Positions 33,846-42,651 are shown, counted from the stretch's first letter. The stretch: DNA of 58,615 bases from Amycolatopsis echigonensis (GCF_014174495.1 NZ_JACJHR010000057.1:1-58615), one strand, 5' to 3'. Notes: generated by a model not told the origin, from the letters alone. Program-made: numbers and translations.

Positions 33846-34632
33846 TCAATTGCCGAGAAGTTCAAGTTTTCCGGTGATGGCCGCCGCCGTGTCTCGGACC
33901 GCACTCTCCACTTCGGACAGTCGCGAGCGGGGAGCCCGGCCGCCAGTGCGGCGACGCTGATCGCCGCGCAGACCTTGCCCGAGCTGTCGCGGATCGGGGC
34001 GGCGACGCCGAGGATGTGCTCGTCCAGTTCGCCGCGCGAGATCGCCACTCCGCGTTTGCGGATGCCGGCGAGCCGGGCGCGCAGGTCGTCCGGGTCGGTG
34101 ACGGTGCGAGCGGAGAACCGCTCCAGCGGGGCTTGTCCGAGGACCGAGGCGACTGTGCGGGAATCCGCCCACGCCAGCAGCACCTCGGCGGACGCGCCGG
34201 CGTTGATGGGCAGGACATGGCCGCGCTCGTAGGACAGCCTGACCGCCTGGGGCGTTTCGACCAGGTCCAGGCGCACCACCGACCGCCCGGACCTGCGGGT
34301 GAGCAGTACCCTCTCGCCCACCGCGGCCGCCAGGTCCCGCATGACGGGCAGCGAAACCTCTGACAGGCCGAGACCGATCCTCGCCGAGCGGGCCAGCTGG
34401 AAGATCCGCGGGCCGAGCCGCAGTCCGCTGGCGTTCTCTTCGAGGAACCCGATGCGGACCAGGCTCTGGACGTAGCGGTAGCCGGTGGAGCGTGCGACGC
34501 TGAGTTCCGCCGCGATTTCCGTACCGCTCCACACCGGCTTGTCGGGCGATGCAGCAACAGGCTGTCGAGCGCGCGGTCGGCGGTCGAATTGCGCTCGCGA
34601 TAGGTGCTGGTGCTGCGGCTGCGCGGAGACAT
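33846..34632 (-). pseudogene. IclR-family regulator with two frameshifts
   Basis: Homology to an IclR regulator runs through three reading frames. The start, ATG 34632 with AGGAG six nt upstream (MSPRSRSTSTYRE), leads into ALDSLLLHRP. Near 34545-34560 the frame changes to continue PVWSGTEIAAELSVARSTGY (the HTH) and the effector domain up to ISVAALAAGLP. Near 33930-33940 it changes again to finish RSRLSEVESAVRDTAAAITG. Each change equals loss of one base or gain of two. Sequencing error at GC-rich runs cannot be excluded, but a separate frameshift occurs in the next gene. If genuine, this is an inactive regulator. Read correctly it would be about 260 residues, normal for IclR. Confidence 0.7.
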
Positions 34633-34917
34633 GCACCACTCCTGATCGCCTCGTCTCCGGTCGCCCAGAAGATCATCCACATGAGGGCCGGTGCCGGGTG
34701 ACCTCGACATTCACCGACGAAACCCCCCGCCGTCCCCGTCGAAGAGGGCACCTACTCGATTCCGCCTTCGCGTTTGATCTTTGCCGTGACTCCGCCTTTT
34801 TCAGTGAGCGCGCTCCACTTCGGCCTCCAGTCGCAGGTCTGCACCGGCGGCAGCCGCCGCTTCGTCAATGCGATCGAGGTCCGAGACCAGCACGAGGCCT
34901 GGCGGTTGATCCGTGAC
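34633..34917. other. Intergenic stretch with a possible gene-end fragment
   Basis: No complete gene was seen. On the minus strand 34801-34914 reads PPGLVLVSDLDRIDEAAAAG, then ADLRLEAEVERAH and a stop, with no start codon after the epimerase stop. It looks like a fragment of a coding sequence of unknown origin. Confidence 0.3.
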
Positions 34918-35813
34918 TCACTCCGGGTAGTTCCCGGCCTCGAGGTCGTCGAGCAGGCTGGGGTGGGAGGGCTGCCAGCCGAATTTCTTGCGGGTGAGTT
35001 CGCTGGATGCGGGCTGGTCGAGGGCGTAGACGGCACCGGCGGGGCCGAAGTGCTCGGCGGGCACGGAGCGGGTGGGCAGGCCGAGTTGGCCGCCGATGGC
35101 TTCGGCGAGGTCGCGCATGGGGTCGCCTTCGTCGGCGACTGCGTGCACGACCGTGCCCGGTTCGGCTTGTTCGAGGACCAGGCGGAACAGCCGGACGGCG
35201 TCGAGGTGGTGCACGGCGGGCCAGCGCGCTGTCCGCCGTCGCCCACGTAGGCCGAGACGCCCGTGCTGCGGGCGGCCGCGATGAGCGCGGAGGCGAATCC
35301 GTAGCGGTGGCCGCGGGAGTGGACCGACCGGGGCAGCCGCACGACCGCGGACCGGACGTCCTTGTTCGCCAGGTCGAGGGTGTACTGCGCGGTCTGTGCG
35401 CGCCTGCCCAAGGGTGAATCGGCCAGGGGGCCGGCGGCGACGGAGGGGTCGTTTTCGGTGGACAGCCGGCCGGGCACGATCGGGGTGCCGGAGGCGATGA
35501 GCAGCGCCTTGCCGGTTCTTTCGAGGGCGGTGCCGAATGTCTCGACCGCCTGGGCTTCGTCGGCGACCGATTTGACGAGGTCGGGGGAGTGGTTGAAGGC
35601 GACGTGGATGACCGCGTCGGCCTCGGCGGCGCCGACGCGCAGGGCTTCCGCGTCGGTGAGATCGCCGCGGAGCACGCTGGCGCCCGCGTCGGCGATCTTC
35701 TTAGCTGCGGCGTCGGAGCGGGCCAGGCCCAGCACTTCGTGTCCGGCGGCGGTGAGTTCGGGGACGAGCAGGGAGCCGATTCCGCCGCTGGCTCCGGTGA
35801 CGAAGACCTTCAT
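34918..35813 (-). pseudogene. NAD(P)-dependent epimerase/dehydratase with one frameshift
   Basis: The gene begins MKVFVTGASGGIGSLLVPEL, an extended-SDR nucleotide-binding motif, and reads normally through ASALIAAARSTGVSAYVGDG to about position 35230. There the run GCGCGC (35224-35229) appears to contain an extra GC. Restoring GCGC brings the sequence back into the frame that ends WPAVHHLDAVRLFRLVLEQA, GTVVHAVADEGDPMRDLAEA and a stop at 34918. The unshifted frame instead runs into low-complexity residues. It is either a recent dinucleotide-slippage mutation or an assembly error. The intact protein would be about 297 residues, of the type often induced via an adjacent TetR repressor. The divergent TetR gene and its operators are intact. 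Confidence 0.7.
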
Positions 35814-35825
35814 GTCGAACCTCCG

Positions 35826-35879
35826 TGATGGCAGTGACTGCCATCAGCGTAGCACCGCGATGGCAGTCACTGCTATCGC
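35826..35879. promoter_or_regulatory. Two tandem TetR operators
   Basis: TGATGGCAGT-G-ACTGCCATCA (35826-35846) is a perfect palindrome. GCGATGGCAGT-C-ACTGCTATCGC (35857-35879) is the same site with one mismatch. Their centres are 32 bp apart, about three helical turns, so dimers would bind on one face. They fill the 80-bp gap between the divergent epimerase and TetR genes, controlling both. Confidence 0.8.
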
Positions 35880-35893
35880 TTAGACTCCCGGTC

Positions 35894-36472
35894 ATGGGTC
35901 GATGGGAGCCGAACTCGCGGGGCAGGCTGGCCAAGGCCGCGGTCGAGTTGTTTGCCGCGCAAGGCTTCGAGCAGACCACGGGTGCGCAGATCGCGGCGCG
36001 AGCCGGCATGCACGAGCGGTCGTTCTTCCGGCTGTTTCCCGACAAACGCGAGGTGTTCTTCTACGCGGTGGAGACGGCGCAGCGGGAGGCGATCGAGGCC
36101 ATCGCCGACGCGCCTGAGGGCGTTGCCCCGATCGACGCGGTCGCGGCGGCGCTGGAACAGCGCTGCGAGATCATCCAGCAGCACCCTGAAGCGGCGTTGA
36201 CCCGGCACAACCTCGTGTCGGCCAACGCGGAGCTGGCCGAGCGGGACTTGAGCAAGCACGCTGAGCTGGCCGACGGAATGGCTGAGGCGCTGGGCGAACG
36301 TGGCACGCCGGAGCCGGTCGCGAAGCTGATCGCGCATACCGCGGTTGTCGTGTTCCGCGTGTCCTTCGACCGCTGGATCGCGGACCCGAAGCGGCAGAAC
36401 CTGTCGGCGATGTTCCGTGACGGCCTCAGCGAGCTGGCGTCGGTCCTAGGCTCCCGCGGCCGCTCAGCGTAA
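35894..36472 (+). CDS. TetR-family repressor
   Basis: A 192-residue TetR protein with HTH LAKAAVELFAAQGFEQTTGA, then QIAARAGMHERSFFRLFPDK, and a short C-terminal ligand domain. The start is ATG 35894 (MGRWEPNSRG); no Shine-Dalgarno precedes it and the second operator ends 15 bp upstream, suggesting a leaderless or near-leaderless transcript. It faces the frameshifted epimerase gene across two matching operators and should repress both. The regulator is intact although its presumed target is disrupted. Confidence 0.85.
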   Translation: MGRWEPNSRGRLAKAAVELFAAQGFEQTTGAQIAARAGMHERSFFRLFPDKREVFFYAVETAQREAIEAIADAPEGVAPIDAVAAALEQRCEIIQQHPEAALTRHNLVSANAELAERDLSKHAELADGMAEALGERGTPEPVAKLIAHTAVVVFRVSFDRWIADPKRQNLSAMFRDGLSELASVLGSRGRSA

Positions 36473-36965
36473 GGTCCGCGGCTTCTCTGCCGGGACAGGT
36501 ACTAGGTCGGCGGGACCGGTGCGGCGGACATTTGTCGTCAGGTGCGTGCGGCGAACGGGTTCTCCGCAGGCCGCGGCTCAATCACACGTTCCGGTGGGTC
36601 AGTGCGGGTGTTCAGTCTCCGACGATGGTGACTTGTTTTATGTGGGCGGCGATTCCCAAGCCTGGATTTCTTAGCTTTCAACCGGCACAGCCACAATTCT
36701 TCAGGGTCATGGCCCGGCGTTCCTTGCCGCGATGTGGACAAGATCGCGGCCGACTTTTCCGTGGATGCGATCTTCATCAGCCCCACGGGGATCAAGCGAG
36801 ATAAGGCCGGGGTACGACAGGGCTTCGTCGCAGATCCCGCTACCGAACGCCACGTCCCGGTGAATTGCAAGAAGGTCTTGCCGACCAGTGTTCGCCCGCG
36901 GGTTCAAGAAAGAGCAAAGAACGCGTGGTACATCGAGTTCGGTTCGCAAGTGGGAGAATAGTCCT
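36473..36965. other. Low-coding region with lower GC content
   Basis: No gene could be supported. Base composition drops from about 36.6 kb onward relative to the rest of the window. A plus-strand frame from GTG 36734 to 36961 (starting VDKIAADFSVDAIFISP) lacks a ribosome-binding site and recognisable motifs; it may be the end of a degraded gene. The drop in GC suggests acquired DNA. Confidence 0.4.
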
Positions 36966-37346
36966 ATGGAACGCGAAGTGCTGATGGCCTTGCTGCGGTC
37001 AGGAAGCGGGGAAGCCTGGAGCCTTGCCGCCGATGCGCTCGCTCACGGGGCAGTGTGGGAAGGGTACGGCAGCAATGTCACCGCCAGCTTGAGTTCGATA
37101 TTTCGCCGACGACGCAAGGTGGCGGAGAGGGCGGGACAGTATTCGGTGGGATTTGATGCTGCAGTGCATGCACTCAACGCATGGGGTGGGCACCGGTTGA
37201 AACTCGGGCAGATTGAGGACAAGTCGCGAAGCGGCATGGTTTTCCAGTTGTTTTTGAACACTGAATCGGATGCGGTAGTCGCCTGCTTCGGAATTGAACC
37301 TCCCGCTTATCGAGGGAAGTTTTCTCGGCCAGGAAAAGGGACGTAA
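36966..37346 (+). CDS. Small hypothetical protein in lower-GC DNA
   Basis: A 126-residue protein starting MEREVLMALLRSGSGEAW. No domain was recognised. It has no membrane segment or signal peptide and contains a basic stretch FRRRRKVAERAG. Its codon use is less GC-biased than that of its neighbours, and it lies beside non-coding debris, both signs of horizontal acquisition. The ribosome-binding site is weak (AGTCCT just before ATG). A small soluble orphan of this type could be an immunity or antitoxin protein, but nothing in the sequence proves it. Confidence 0.45.
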   Translation: MEREVLMALLRSGSGEAWSLAADALAHGAVWEGYGSNVTASLSSIFRRRRKVAERAGQYSVGFDAAVHALNAWGGHRLKLGQIEDKSRSGMVFQLFLNTESDAVVACFGIEPPAYRGKFSRPGKGT

Positions 37347-37731
37347 GCATGATCGCGGGAAGCGGAAACAACACGCGCGCCGGCTCGACGGACGACCCGC
37401 GGAAGCAGCACACTCGGAGTTCTGAGCTTGTCATGAGCCCCGACCGTAGTTCCTGGCCAGCCGGGCGAAGGACTTCTGGGGCAAGTTGCTGAATGTGGTG
37501 ATTAAGCGTGTTCGCCGTCGATGACGTCGTCGCAGCGGCCTGGAATGCCCGGACTGGCACCGTCGGCCTGCGCGGCACCTCGCCGCCACTGCGGGCGGCA
37601 AGGATCTGCTCTGCTGACAGGACCCCGCCCCGAGCAGCCGCTGCCTCGGCGACGCGGGTGGCACCGTTTGCGGTCGTGGCTCCGATAGCTGCCGCGCGGC
37701 CGCCTACGGCAGACTCGGAGCGGAAGACTCG
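37347..37731. other. No recognisable gene
   Basis: About 385 bp with several short overlapping frames on both strands but no ribosome-binding site, motif or consistent codon bias. A minus-strand frame near 37.46-37.58 kb (NTLNHHIQQLAPEVL) might be an old gene end. It continues the debris begun at 33.8 kb. Confidence 0.4.
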
Positions 37732-38433
37732 TCAATCCTCGGGGTTCCAGCTGAGCAGGCGCACGCGGCTGACCGTCTCGAGGTGCTTCTTCATCGCCGC
37801 GGCGGCGGTCGCCGCGTCCTGGGCGCGAACGGCCTCGGCGATTGCGCGGTGCTGAGTCAGGGATCGGGGCGGCCGGTCGGGTTGCTGAAGGGATTCGTGG
37901 CGGCTTTCCGCGACGCCCGCGCGGATTTCTTTCATGAACTCCGCGAGGAGTGCACTGTGTGCGGCGGCCGTTATGGCGGCGTGGAAGCGGCGGTCGCCGT
38001 CTTCTCCTAGTTCGCCTGCTTCGATCTCGGCGCGCATGGCGTCGAGCGCGGCGTCTATTTCGGTGAGGTCCTCGTCCGTGCGGCGCAAGGCGGCGAGTTC
38101 GGCGAGTTTCGTCTCGATCGCTTCGCGCGCGTCGAGGACGTCCGGGAGACGGCGGCGCCGGTCGACGAGCGTGGCCACCGGTTCCGGGTCCAGCGTGTCC
38201 GTGCGCAAGTAGACGCCGCCGCCGTGCCGGCTCTCGACCAGGCCCTGGACCTCGAGCACGACGATCGCTTGCTTGATCGAGGCGCGGCTGACCTGCAGCC
38301 GTTCGGCCAGGTCACGTTCGGACGGCAGCCGGTCGCCGGCCTTCAGGCCCGCGCCCGCCACGTGCTCGCGCAGCCGGGCCATCACCTGCTCGTACAGCCT
38401 CGGCCGGGCTACCGGACGGAGCGAATCGGACAC
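37732..38433 (-). CDS. GntR-family (FadR subfamily) regulator
   Basis: A 233-residue regulator with an N-terminal winged HTH (YEQVMARLREHVAGAGLKAG, DRLPSERDLAERLQVSRASI) and an all-helical FCD ligand domain (DAREAIETKLAELAALRR through FHAAITAAAHSALLAEFMKE). The start is GTG 38433, with AAGGGGG four to five nt upstream. It is divergent from an MFS/CoA-transferase/crotonase operon. Sites of the form AGTGG-N5-CCAxT, typical of FadR-type operators, precede both transcription units of that operon, so it probably represses uptake and activation of an organic acid. Confidence 0.9.
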   Translation of the reverse strand: MSDSLRPVARPRLYEQVMARLREHVAGAGLKAGDRLPSERDLAERLQVSRASIKQAIVVLEVQGLVESRHGGGVYLRTDTLDPEPVATLVDRRRRLPDVLDAREAIETKLAELAALRRTDEDLTEIDAALDAMRAEIEAGELGEDGDRRFHAAITAAAHSALLAEFMKEIRAGVAESRHESLQQPDRPPRSLTQHRAIAEAVRAQDAATAAAAMKKHLETVSRVRLLSWNPED

Positions 38434-38442
38434 ACGACCCCC

Positions 38443-38510
38443 TTGACAGACGATCGCCAGGCTAGCAGAGTGCCGGTTCACTGACCGAGTGGCTAAGTGG
38501 CTGAGCCAAT
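38443..38510 (+). promoter_or_regulatory. Promoter and FadR-type operator of the MFS gene
   Basis: TTGACA (38443-38448) and CAGAGT (38466-38471) are spaced by 17 nt. AGTGG-CTGAG-CCAAT (38496-38510) contains the perfect palindrome TGGCTGAGCCA and lies just before the MFS start, overlapped by a further AGTGG half-site at about 38488. Confidence 0.55.
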
Positions 38511-38520
38511 GGAGGCCTGC

Positions 38521-39840
38521 ATGTCGCGACCTGCCCCTGAGCGCCTGCACCGCAGGCGCGCCGTCATCGCCAGCACCGTCGGCACGACCATCGAGTGGTA
38601 CGACTTCTTCCTCTACGGCACGATCGCCGCACTGGTCTTCCCGAAGCTGTTCTTCCCGGGCAGTTCGGCGGGCACGGGCGTGCTGGAGTCGTTCAGCACG
38701 CTGTTCGTCGGGTTCGCCGCCCGCCCGGTCGGCGCGGCGATTTTCGGCCACTTCGGCGACCGGATCGGCCGCAAGGCCACTCTGGTGACGACGCTGCTCA
38801 TGATGGGTTTCGCCACTGTCCTGATCGGAGTGCTGCCCGGATACACGGCCATTGGCGTGGCCGCCCCGATTCTGCTGACCGTGCTGCGGGTCGTCCAGGG
38901 CATCGGCGTCGGCGGCGAATGGGGCGGCTCGGTGCTGATGTCGATGGAGTGGGGGAGCAGGAAGCGTCGCGGGCTGATGGCGAGCCTGCCCCAGCTGGGT
39001 GTCCCGCTCGGCCTGCTGCTGTCGACCGCGATGGTCAAGCTCTGCACGTCGATCAGCGACACCGGATTCGAGGCGTGGGGCTGGCGCGTGCCGTTCCTGT
39101 TCAGTGTCGTGCTGATCGGCATCGGGCTGTGGGTCCGGCTGAAGGTGGTGGAGAGCCCGGACTTCGCTGCCGTGAAGGTGAACCGCACAGTCGAACGCCG
39201 TCCCGTGTGGACGGCCATCCGCAAGCACCCGCGGGAGATCTTGACCTCGGCGTTCGTCCGGCTCTCGGAGCAGGCGCCGTTCTACCTGTTCATCACCTTC
39301 GTGCTCACCTATGGCACCAAGGAACTCGCGATGCCGCGCGGGGAACTGCTCAACGACACTCTGATCGCGGCGGCGATCGGCCTGCTCAGCGTGCCGCTGT
39401 TCGGGCACCTGTCCGACCGTTTCGGCCGCCGGCTCGTCTACGGGATCGGCATCGTCTGCACCGGCCTGTACGCCTTCCCCTACTTCGCTTTGCTGGACAC
39501 GCGGTCGTCCGGCCTGGCGCTGCTGGCGATCGTCGTTTCGTTGCTGGTGCACGACGTCCAGTACGGTCCGCAGGCGGCGCTCATCGCCGAGAGCTTCGGC
39601 GCCAACGTCCGCTACAGCGGTGCCGGGCTCGGTTACCAGCTCGCGTCGGTGATCGCCGGCGGCCCGGCGCCTCTGATCGCGGCGGCCCTGCTGCAGGGCA
39701 CCGGCTCCAGTGTCGGCATCAGCTGGTACATCGTCGGTTGCGCCGTGCTTTCCCTGGCTGCGCTGCTCCTGATGCCCCGGCGGGCCCCGGAGGCCGCTCC
39801 GGTCTCCGCTGTCGCGGCTCCCGAATCCTCGAAAGCCTGA
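38521..39840 (+). CDS. MFS metabolite:H+ symporter
   Basis: A 439-residue 12-TM transporter of the metabolite:H+ symporter family, with TIEWYDFFLYGTIAALVFPK in TM1, FGHFGDRIGRKATLV between TM2 and TM3, and FGHLSDRFGRRLVYG in the second half. GGAGG five nt before ATG 38521 fixes the start. It is the first gene of the GntR-controlled unit and the likely importer of the acid that the following CoA-transferase activates. Members of the family carry compounds such as citrate, shikimate or alpha-ketoglutarate; which one applies here is unknown. Confidence 0.85.
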   Translation: MSRPAPERLHRRRAVIASTVGTTIEWYDFFLYGTIAALVFPKLFFPGSSAGTGVLESFSTLFVGFAARPVGAAIFGHFGDRIGRKATLVTTLLMMGFATVLIGVLPGYTAIGVAAPILLTVLRVVQGIGVGGEWGGSVLMSMEWGSRKRRGLMASLPQLGVPLGLLLSTAMVKLCTSISDTGFEAWGWRVPFLFSVVLIGIGLWVRLKVVESPDFAAVKVNRTVERRPVWTAIRKHPREILTSAFVRLSEQAPFYLFITFVLTYGTKELAMPRGELLNDTLIAAAIGLLSVPLFGHLSDRFGRRLVYGIGIVCTGLYAFPYFALLDTRSSGLALLAIVVSLLVHDVQYGPQAALIAESFGANVRYSGAGLGYQLASVIAGGPAPLIAAALLQGTGSSVGISWYIVGCAVLSLAALLLMPRRAPEAAPVSAVAAPESSKA

Positions 39841-39898
39841 AGGCCGCCTCGGCCGCCGAGTTCGCAGCTCGGCGGCGCGAGGCTCTTTCTTCATCCCA

Positions 39899-39913
39899 AG
39901 TGGCTCATCCACT
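39899..39913. promoter_or_regulatory. FadR-type operator before the CoA-transferase gene
   Basis: AGTGG-CTCAT-CCACT has perfect inverted arms and the same spacing as the site at 38496-38510. It lies 20 bp upstream of the GTG start of the CaiB-type gene, implying a second promoter under the same regulator. Confidence 0.55.
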
Positions 39914-39933
39914 CATCCAGTTAGGAGACAGTC

Positions 39934-41142
39934 GTGACAGCCTGGACGGAGCACCCCGGGGCCCTAGGCGGCCTGCGCGTGCTCGACCTCTCCCGGATCC
40001 TGTCCGGCCCGTTCTGCACGATGACGCTGGCCGACCTCGGTGCCGACGTGATCAAAGTGGAAGACGCCCGCGGCGGCGACGACACCCGCGCGTGGGGTCC
40101 GCCGTTCCAGGGCGACACCGCCGCGTATTTCCTCAGCGTCAACCGCAACAAGCGCGGCATCGCCATCGACCTGAAGGACCCCGACTGCCGGCAGCTGCTG
40201 TGGGAGCTCGCCGCGACCGCTGACGTCGTGGTCGAGAACTTCCGGCCCGGCACCGCCGCCCGCCTCGGCTTCGGTTACGACGACGTCGCCGGGATCAACC
40301 CGCGCGTCGTCTACGCCTCGATCTCCGGCTACGGCCAGACCGGCCCGATGTCCGGCGAAGCCGGGTACGACGCGATCGCCCAGGCCCTGTCCGGGGTGAT
40401 GAGCGTGACCGGCGAAGCCGACGGACCCCCGGTCCGCTTCGGCGTGTCGGGCGCCGACCTGGCCGCCGGGATGTGGGCCACCGTGGGAATCCTGGCCGCG
40501 CTGCACGAGCGCGAGCGCACCGGCCGCGGGCAGTGGGTGGACGTTTCCCTGCTGGACGGCCAGATCTCGTGGCTGACCTACGTCGCCTCGGGATACTTCG
40601 CGACCGGCGTGACCCCGGGCCGGTACGGGTCGGCGCACCCGACGATCGTGCCCTACCAGGCGTTCCCCACCGCCGACGGCCATCTCATGGTCGCCGCGGG
40701 CAACGACGGCCTCTGGCGGCGGTTCGCCTCGGCGGTGGGATTGGGCGACCTCGTCGACGACCCGCGATTCGCCACCAATCCCGACCGGGTCCGCCACCGC
40801 GAAGAGCTGATTCAGCTGATCGAGGAAGCGCTCGAGGCACGGTCCGCCCAGGAATGGGCGAAAATCCTGGCAGAGGCAGGGGTTCCGGTCGGCCCGATCA
40901 ACACCGTCGGAGAAGCGCTGGAACACCCGCAGGTCGTCGCGCGCGGCATGGTCACCGAAGTCGAGCACCCGAGCGCCGGGACCGTTCGCGCGGTCGGCTC
41001 GCCGGTCAAGCTCTCGGCCAGCCCGCCCCAGGTGCGCACCCCGCCGCCCGGCCACGGCCAGCACACCGACGACGTCCTCTCCGCGCTCGGCGCCGACCCC
41101 GAGCTGCTCGCCGCCCTCCGGTCCCGGGGAGCGCTGCGATGA
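39934..41142 (+). CDS. CaiB/BaiF-family (class III) CoA-transferase
   Basis: A 402-residue class III CoA-transferase with LDLSRILSGPFCTMTLADLG, GADVIKVEDARGGDDTR, NKRGIAIDLKDP and catalytic Asp175 in VSGADLAAGMWA. GTG 39934 has TAGGAG six nt upstream. It ends in an ATGA overlap with the crotonase-like gene. With the MFS importer it should convert an imported carboxylate to its CoA ester. It resembles the enzyme at 29010-30197 in overall architecture, but the two differ enough to act on different acids. Confidence 0.9.
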   Translation: MTAWTEHPGALGGLRVLDLSRILSGPFCTMTLADLGADVIKVEDARGGDDTRAWGPPFQGDTAAYFLSVNRNKRGIAIDLKDPDCRQLLWELAATADVVVENFRPGTAARLGFGYDDVAGINPRVVYASISGYGQTGPMSGEAGYDAIAQALSGVMSVTGEADGPPVRFGVSGADLAAGMWATVGILAALHERERTGRGQWVDVSLLDGQISWLTYVASGYFATGVTPGRYGSAHPTIVPYQAFPTADGHLMVAAGNDGLWRRFASAVGLGDLVDDPRFATNPDRVRHREELIQLIEEALEARSAQEWAKILAEAGVPVGPINTVGEALEHPQVVARGMVTEVEHPSAGTVRAVGSPVKLSASPPQVRTPPPGHGQHTDDVLSALGADPELLAALRSRGALR

Positions 41143-41915
41143 CCGCCGACCTTGCGAACGGCGTTGAGTCCACTGTGGATTCCGGGATCGCGGTGCTGGT
41201 CATCGGTTCCGGACAGCGGCGAAACGCGCTGCCCGGCCGGGGCTGGACCGCCATCGAAGAGGCGGTCACCGCGCTCGGCGCCGACCCGGATACGCGGGTG
41301 ATCGTGGTACACGGGCGGGGCGGCACGTTCTGCTCCGGTTCCGACCTGACCGAATGGGCAGGCGCTACCGCTGAGTTCGTCGAAGACTCCTTCGCCCGCA
41401 TGGAATCGGCGTTCCGGGCGGTGGAGCGATGCCCGGTCCCGGTCGTCGCGGCGATCACCGGAGCCGCTGCCGGGGCGGGCTGTCAGCTCGCGCTCGCCTG
41501 CGACCTTCGGCTGGCCGCGGACACGGCCCGCATCGGCATGCCGATCGCCCGGCACGGCATCCTCGCCAGCCCTGCTTTCGCCGCGCGGCTGAGCACCCTC
41601 GCCGGACCCGGCCTTGCCCGCGAACTGCTTTACACCGGCAGGCTCCTGGACGGCCGAGCCGCCGCCGCGGCGGGCCTGGTGAACCGATGCTGCCCGGACA
41701 CCGCCCTCGACGCCGAGGTCGACCGGCTCGCCTCGGCGATCGCGGGACAACCGCGTCCGGCGGTCCTGGCAGCCAAACGCGCGGTGTCGGCCACACTGGC
41801 CCCCGTTCGCGCGGCCACTGGGCACTCACCGGACCCGGCGGTGTCCATGCCGGAATTCCACGCCGCGATGGCGGCGTTCGGTGCCGGGGATCGTCCAGAC
41901 GAACGGTTTCGATGA
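41139..41915 (+). CDS. Enoyl-CoA hydratase/isomerase family protein lacking a catalytic Glu
   Basis: A 258-residue crotonase-fold protein with oxyanion segments GTFCSGSDLTEWAG and AAAGAGCQLALACDLRLAAD. In the segment where hydratases carry a catalytic Glu (FGxPE-type) it reads IGMPIARHGI, so that acid is missing. Other crotonase members (isomerases, decarboxylases, hydrolases) use different residues, so the reaction may not be hydration. ATG 41139 overlaps the CoA-transferase stop. It is the last gene of the GntR-controlled unit. Confidence 0.8.
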   Translation: MTADLANGVESTVDSGIAVLVIGSGQRRNALPGRGWTAIEEAVTALGADPDTRVIVVHGRGGTFCSGSDLTEWAGATAEFVEDSFARMESAFRAVERCPVPVVAAITGAAAGAGCQLALACDLRLAADTARIGMPIARHGILASPAFAARLSTLAGPGLARELLYTGRLLDGRAAAAAGLVNRCCPDTALDAEVDRLASAIAGQPRPAVLAAKRAVSATLAPVRAATGHSPDPAVSMPEFHAAMAAFGAGDRPDERFR

Positions 41916-42377
41916 CGCGCTCGCACCACCGGCATCGCGATCACGATCTTCATAAGCGACGATCCGAGCAGACGCCACCGACAAAACCTTGCCGTCGCGA
42001 AGCGCGACTTAACCCGATCGAGGAGTCGTAGACCGTTCCCCGGGCTTCCTTACGGCTTCGTTGGCTCGTTCTCTGTCGGCGTTGGCTCAGCACCTCCGGG
42101 CCACTGCGCGGTAGACCAGTCGTCAGACCACCTCGTGGCCACTGGACTTCAGGAGCCGCATGGGTTGCTCGCCAGGTCCCGGCGGGGCTCACCGGCGACC
42201 ACGGCGAAGGCGCGGGTGTGGCGCTGCGGAGCATGCCTCCAATGTTGACGGTGACCGCCACGGGCTGTCGTGACCCGTTGGCGGTCACCGATCCGCAGTC
42301 GAGGTCGAATTCGGGCCGTTCGGCGAATTTCGACTCCGGACTGAGTTCGAGGAATCCGTTGACGGGAGCGGTCTTGT
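41916..42377. other. Gene-poor stretch with degraded sequence
   Basis: No intact gene. The minus strand between about 42.12 and 42.36 kb reads ELSPESKFAERPEFDLDCGS and VTANGSRQPVAVTVNIGGML in one frame, suggestive of former coding sequence of unknown family. It lies beside two recognisable gene fragments (42378-42768). Confidence 0.4.
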
Positions 42378-42623
42378 TGCGCCGAAGGTGCGGTAGAAGC
42401 GGGAGATCGCCGCGGCGGCGGGGCGCCAGCCGTCGGGGTCGTCGGGCGAGTGGGCGTAGGTGTGGCGCAGGACCATGATCTGGGGCTGGGGGACTTCGGG
42501 GTGGTTGGCGACGGCGGTATCGAACTTCTGCTTGAGGTCGGCGACTTCCTCGTCGCCCTTCATCAGCGGCGTGACCATGACGTTGCAGTCTTGTTCGACG
42601 GCGAAGTCGACCCCTTCCGGCAT
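42378..42623 (-). pseudogene. Luciferase-like (LLM) monooxygenase, C-terminal fragment
   Basis: About 82 residues (CNVMVTPLMKGDEEVADLKQ, QPQIMVLRHTYAHSPDDPDG and WRPAAAAISRFYRTF) look like the C-terminal part of a luciferase-like flavin monooxygenase. The N-terminal two-thirds is absent and the frame runs into unrelated residues beyond 42378. It is probably a deletion remnant, possibly of a gene related to the LLM genes at 42.9 and 45.7 kb. Confidence 0.55.
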
Positions 42624-42651
42624 GATCGACGAAGCCCACCGCAGTGCGGCG

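Noticed and set aside
36734..36961. A 75-residue protein starting VDKIAADFSVDAIF
   Set aside because: No ribosome-binding site, no motif and surrounding debris; not enough to call a gene.
37347..37731. Transposase remnant
   Set aside because: No DDE motif, terminal inverted repeats or target duplication could be seen.
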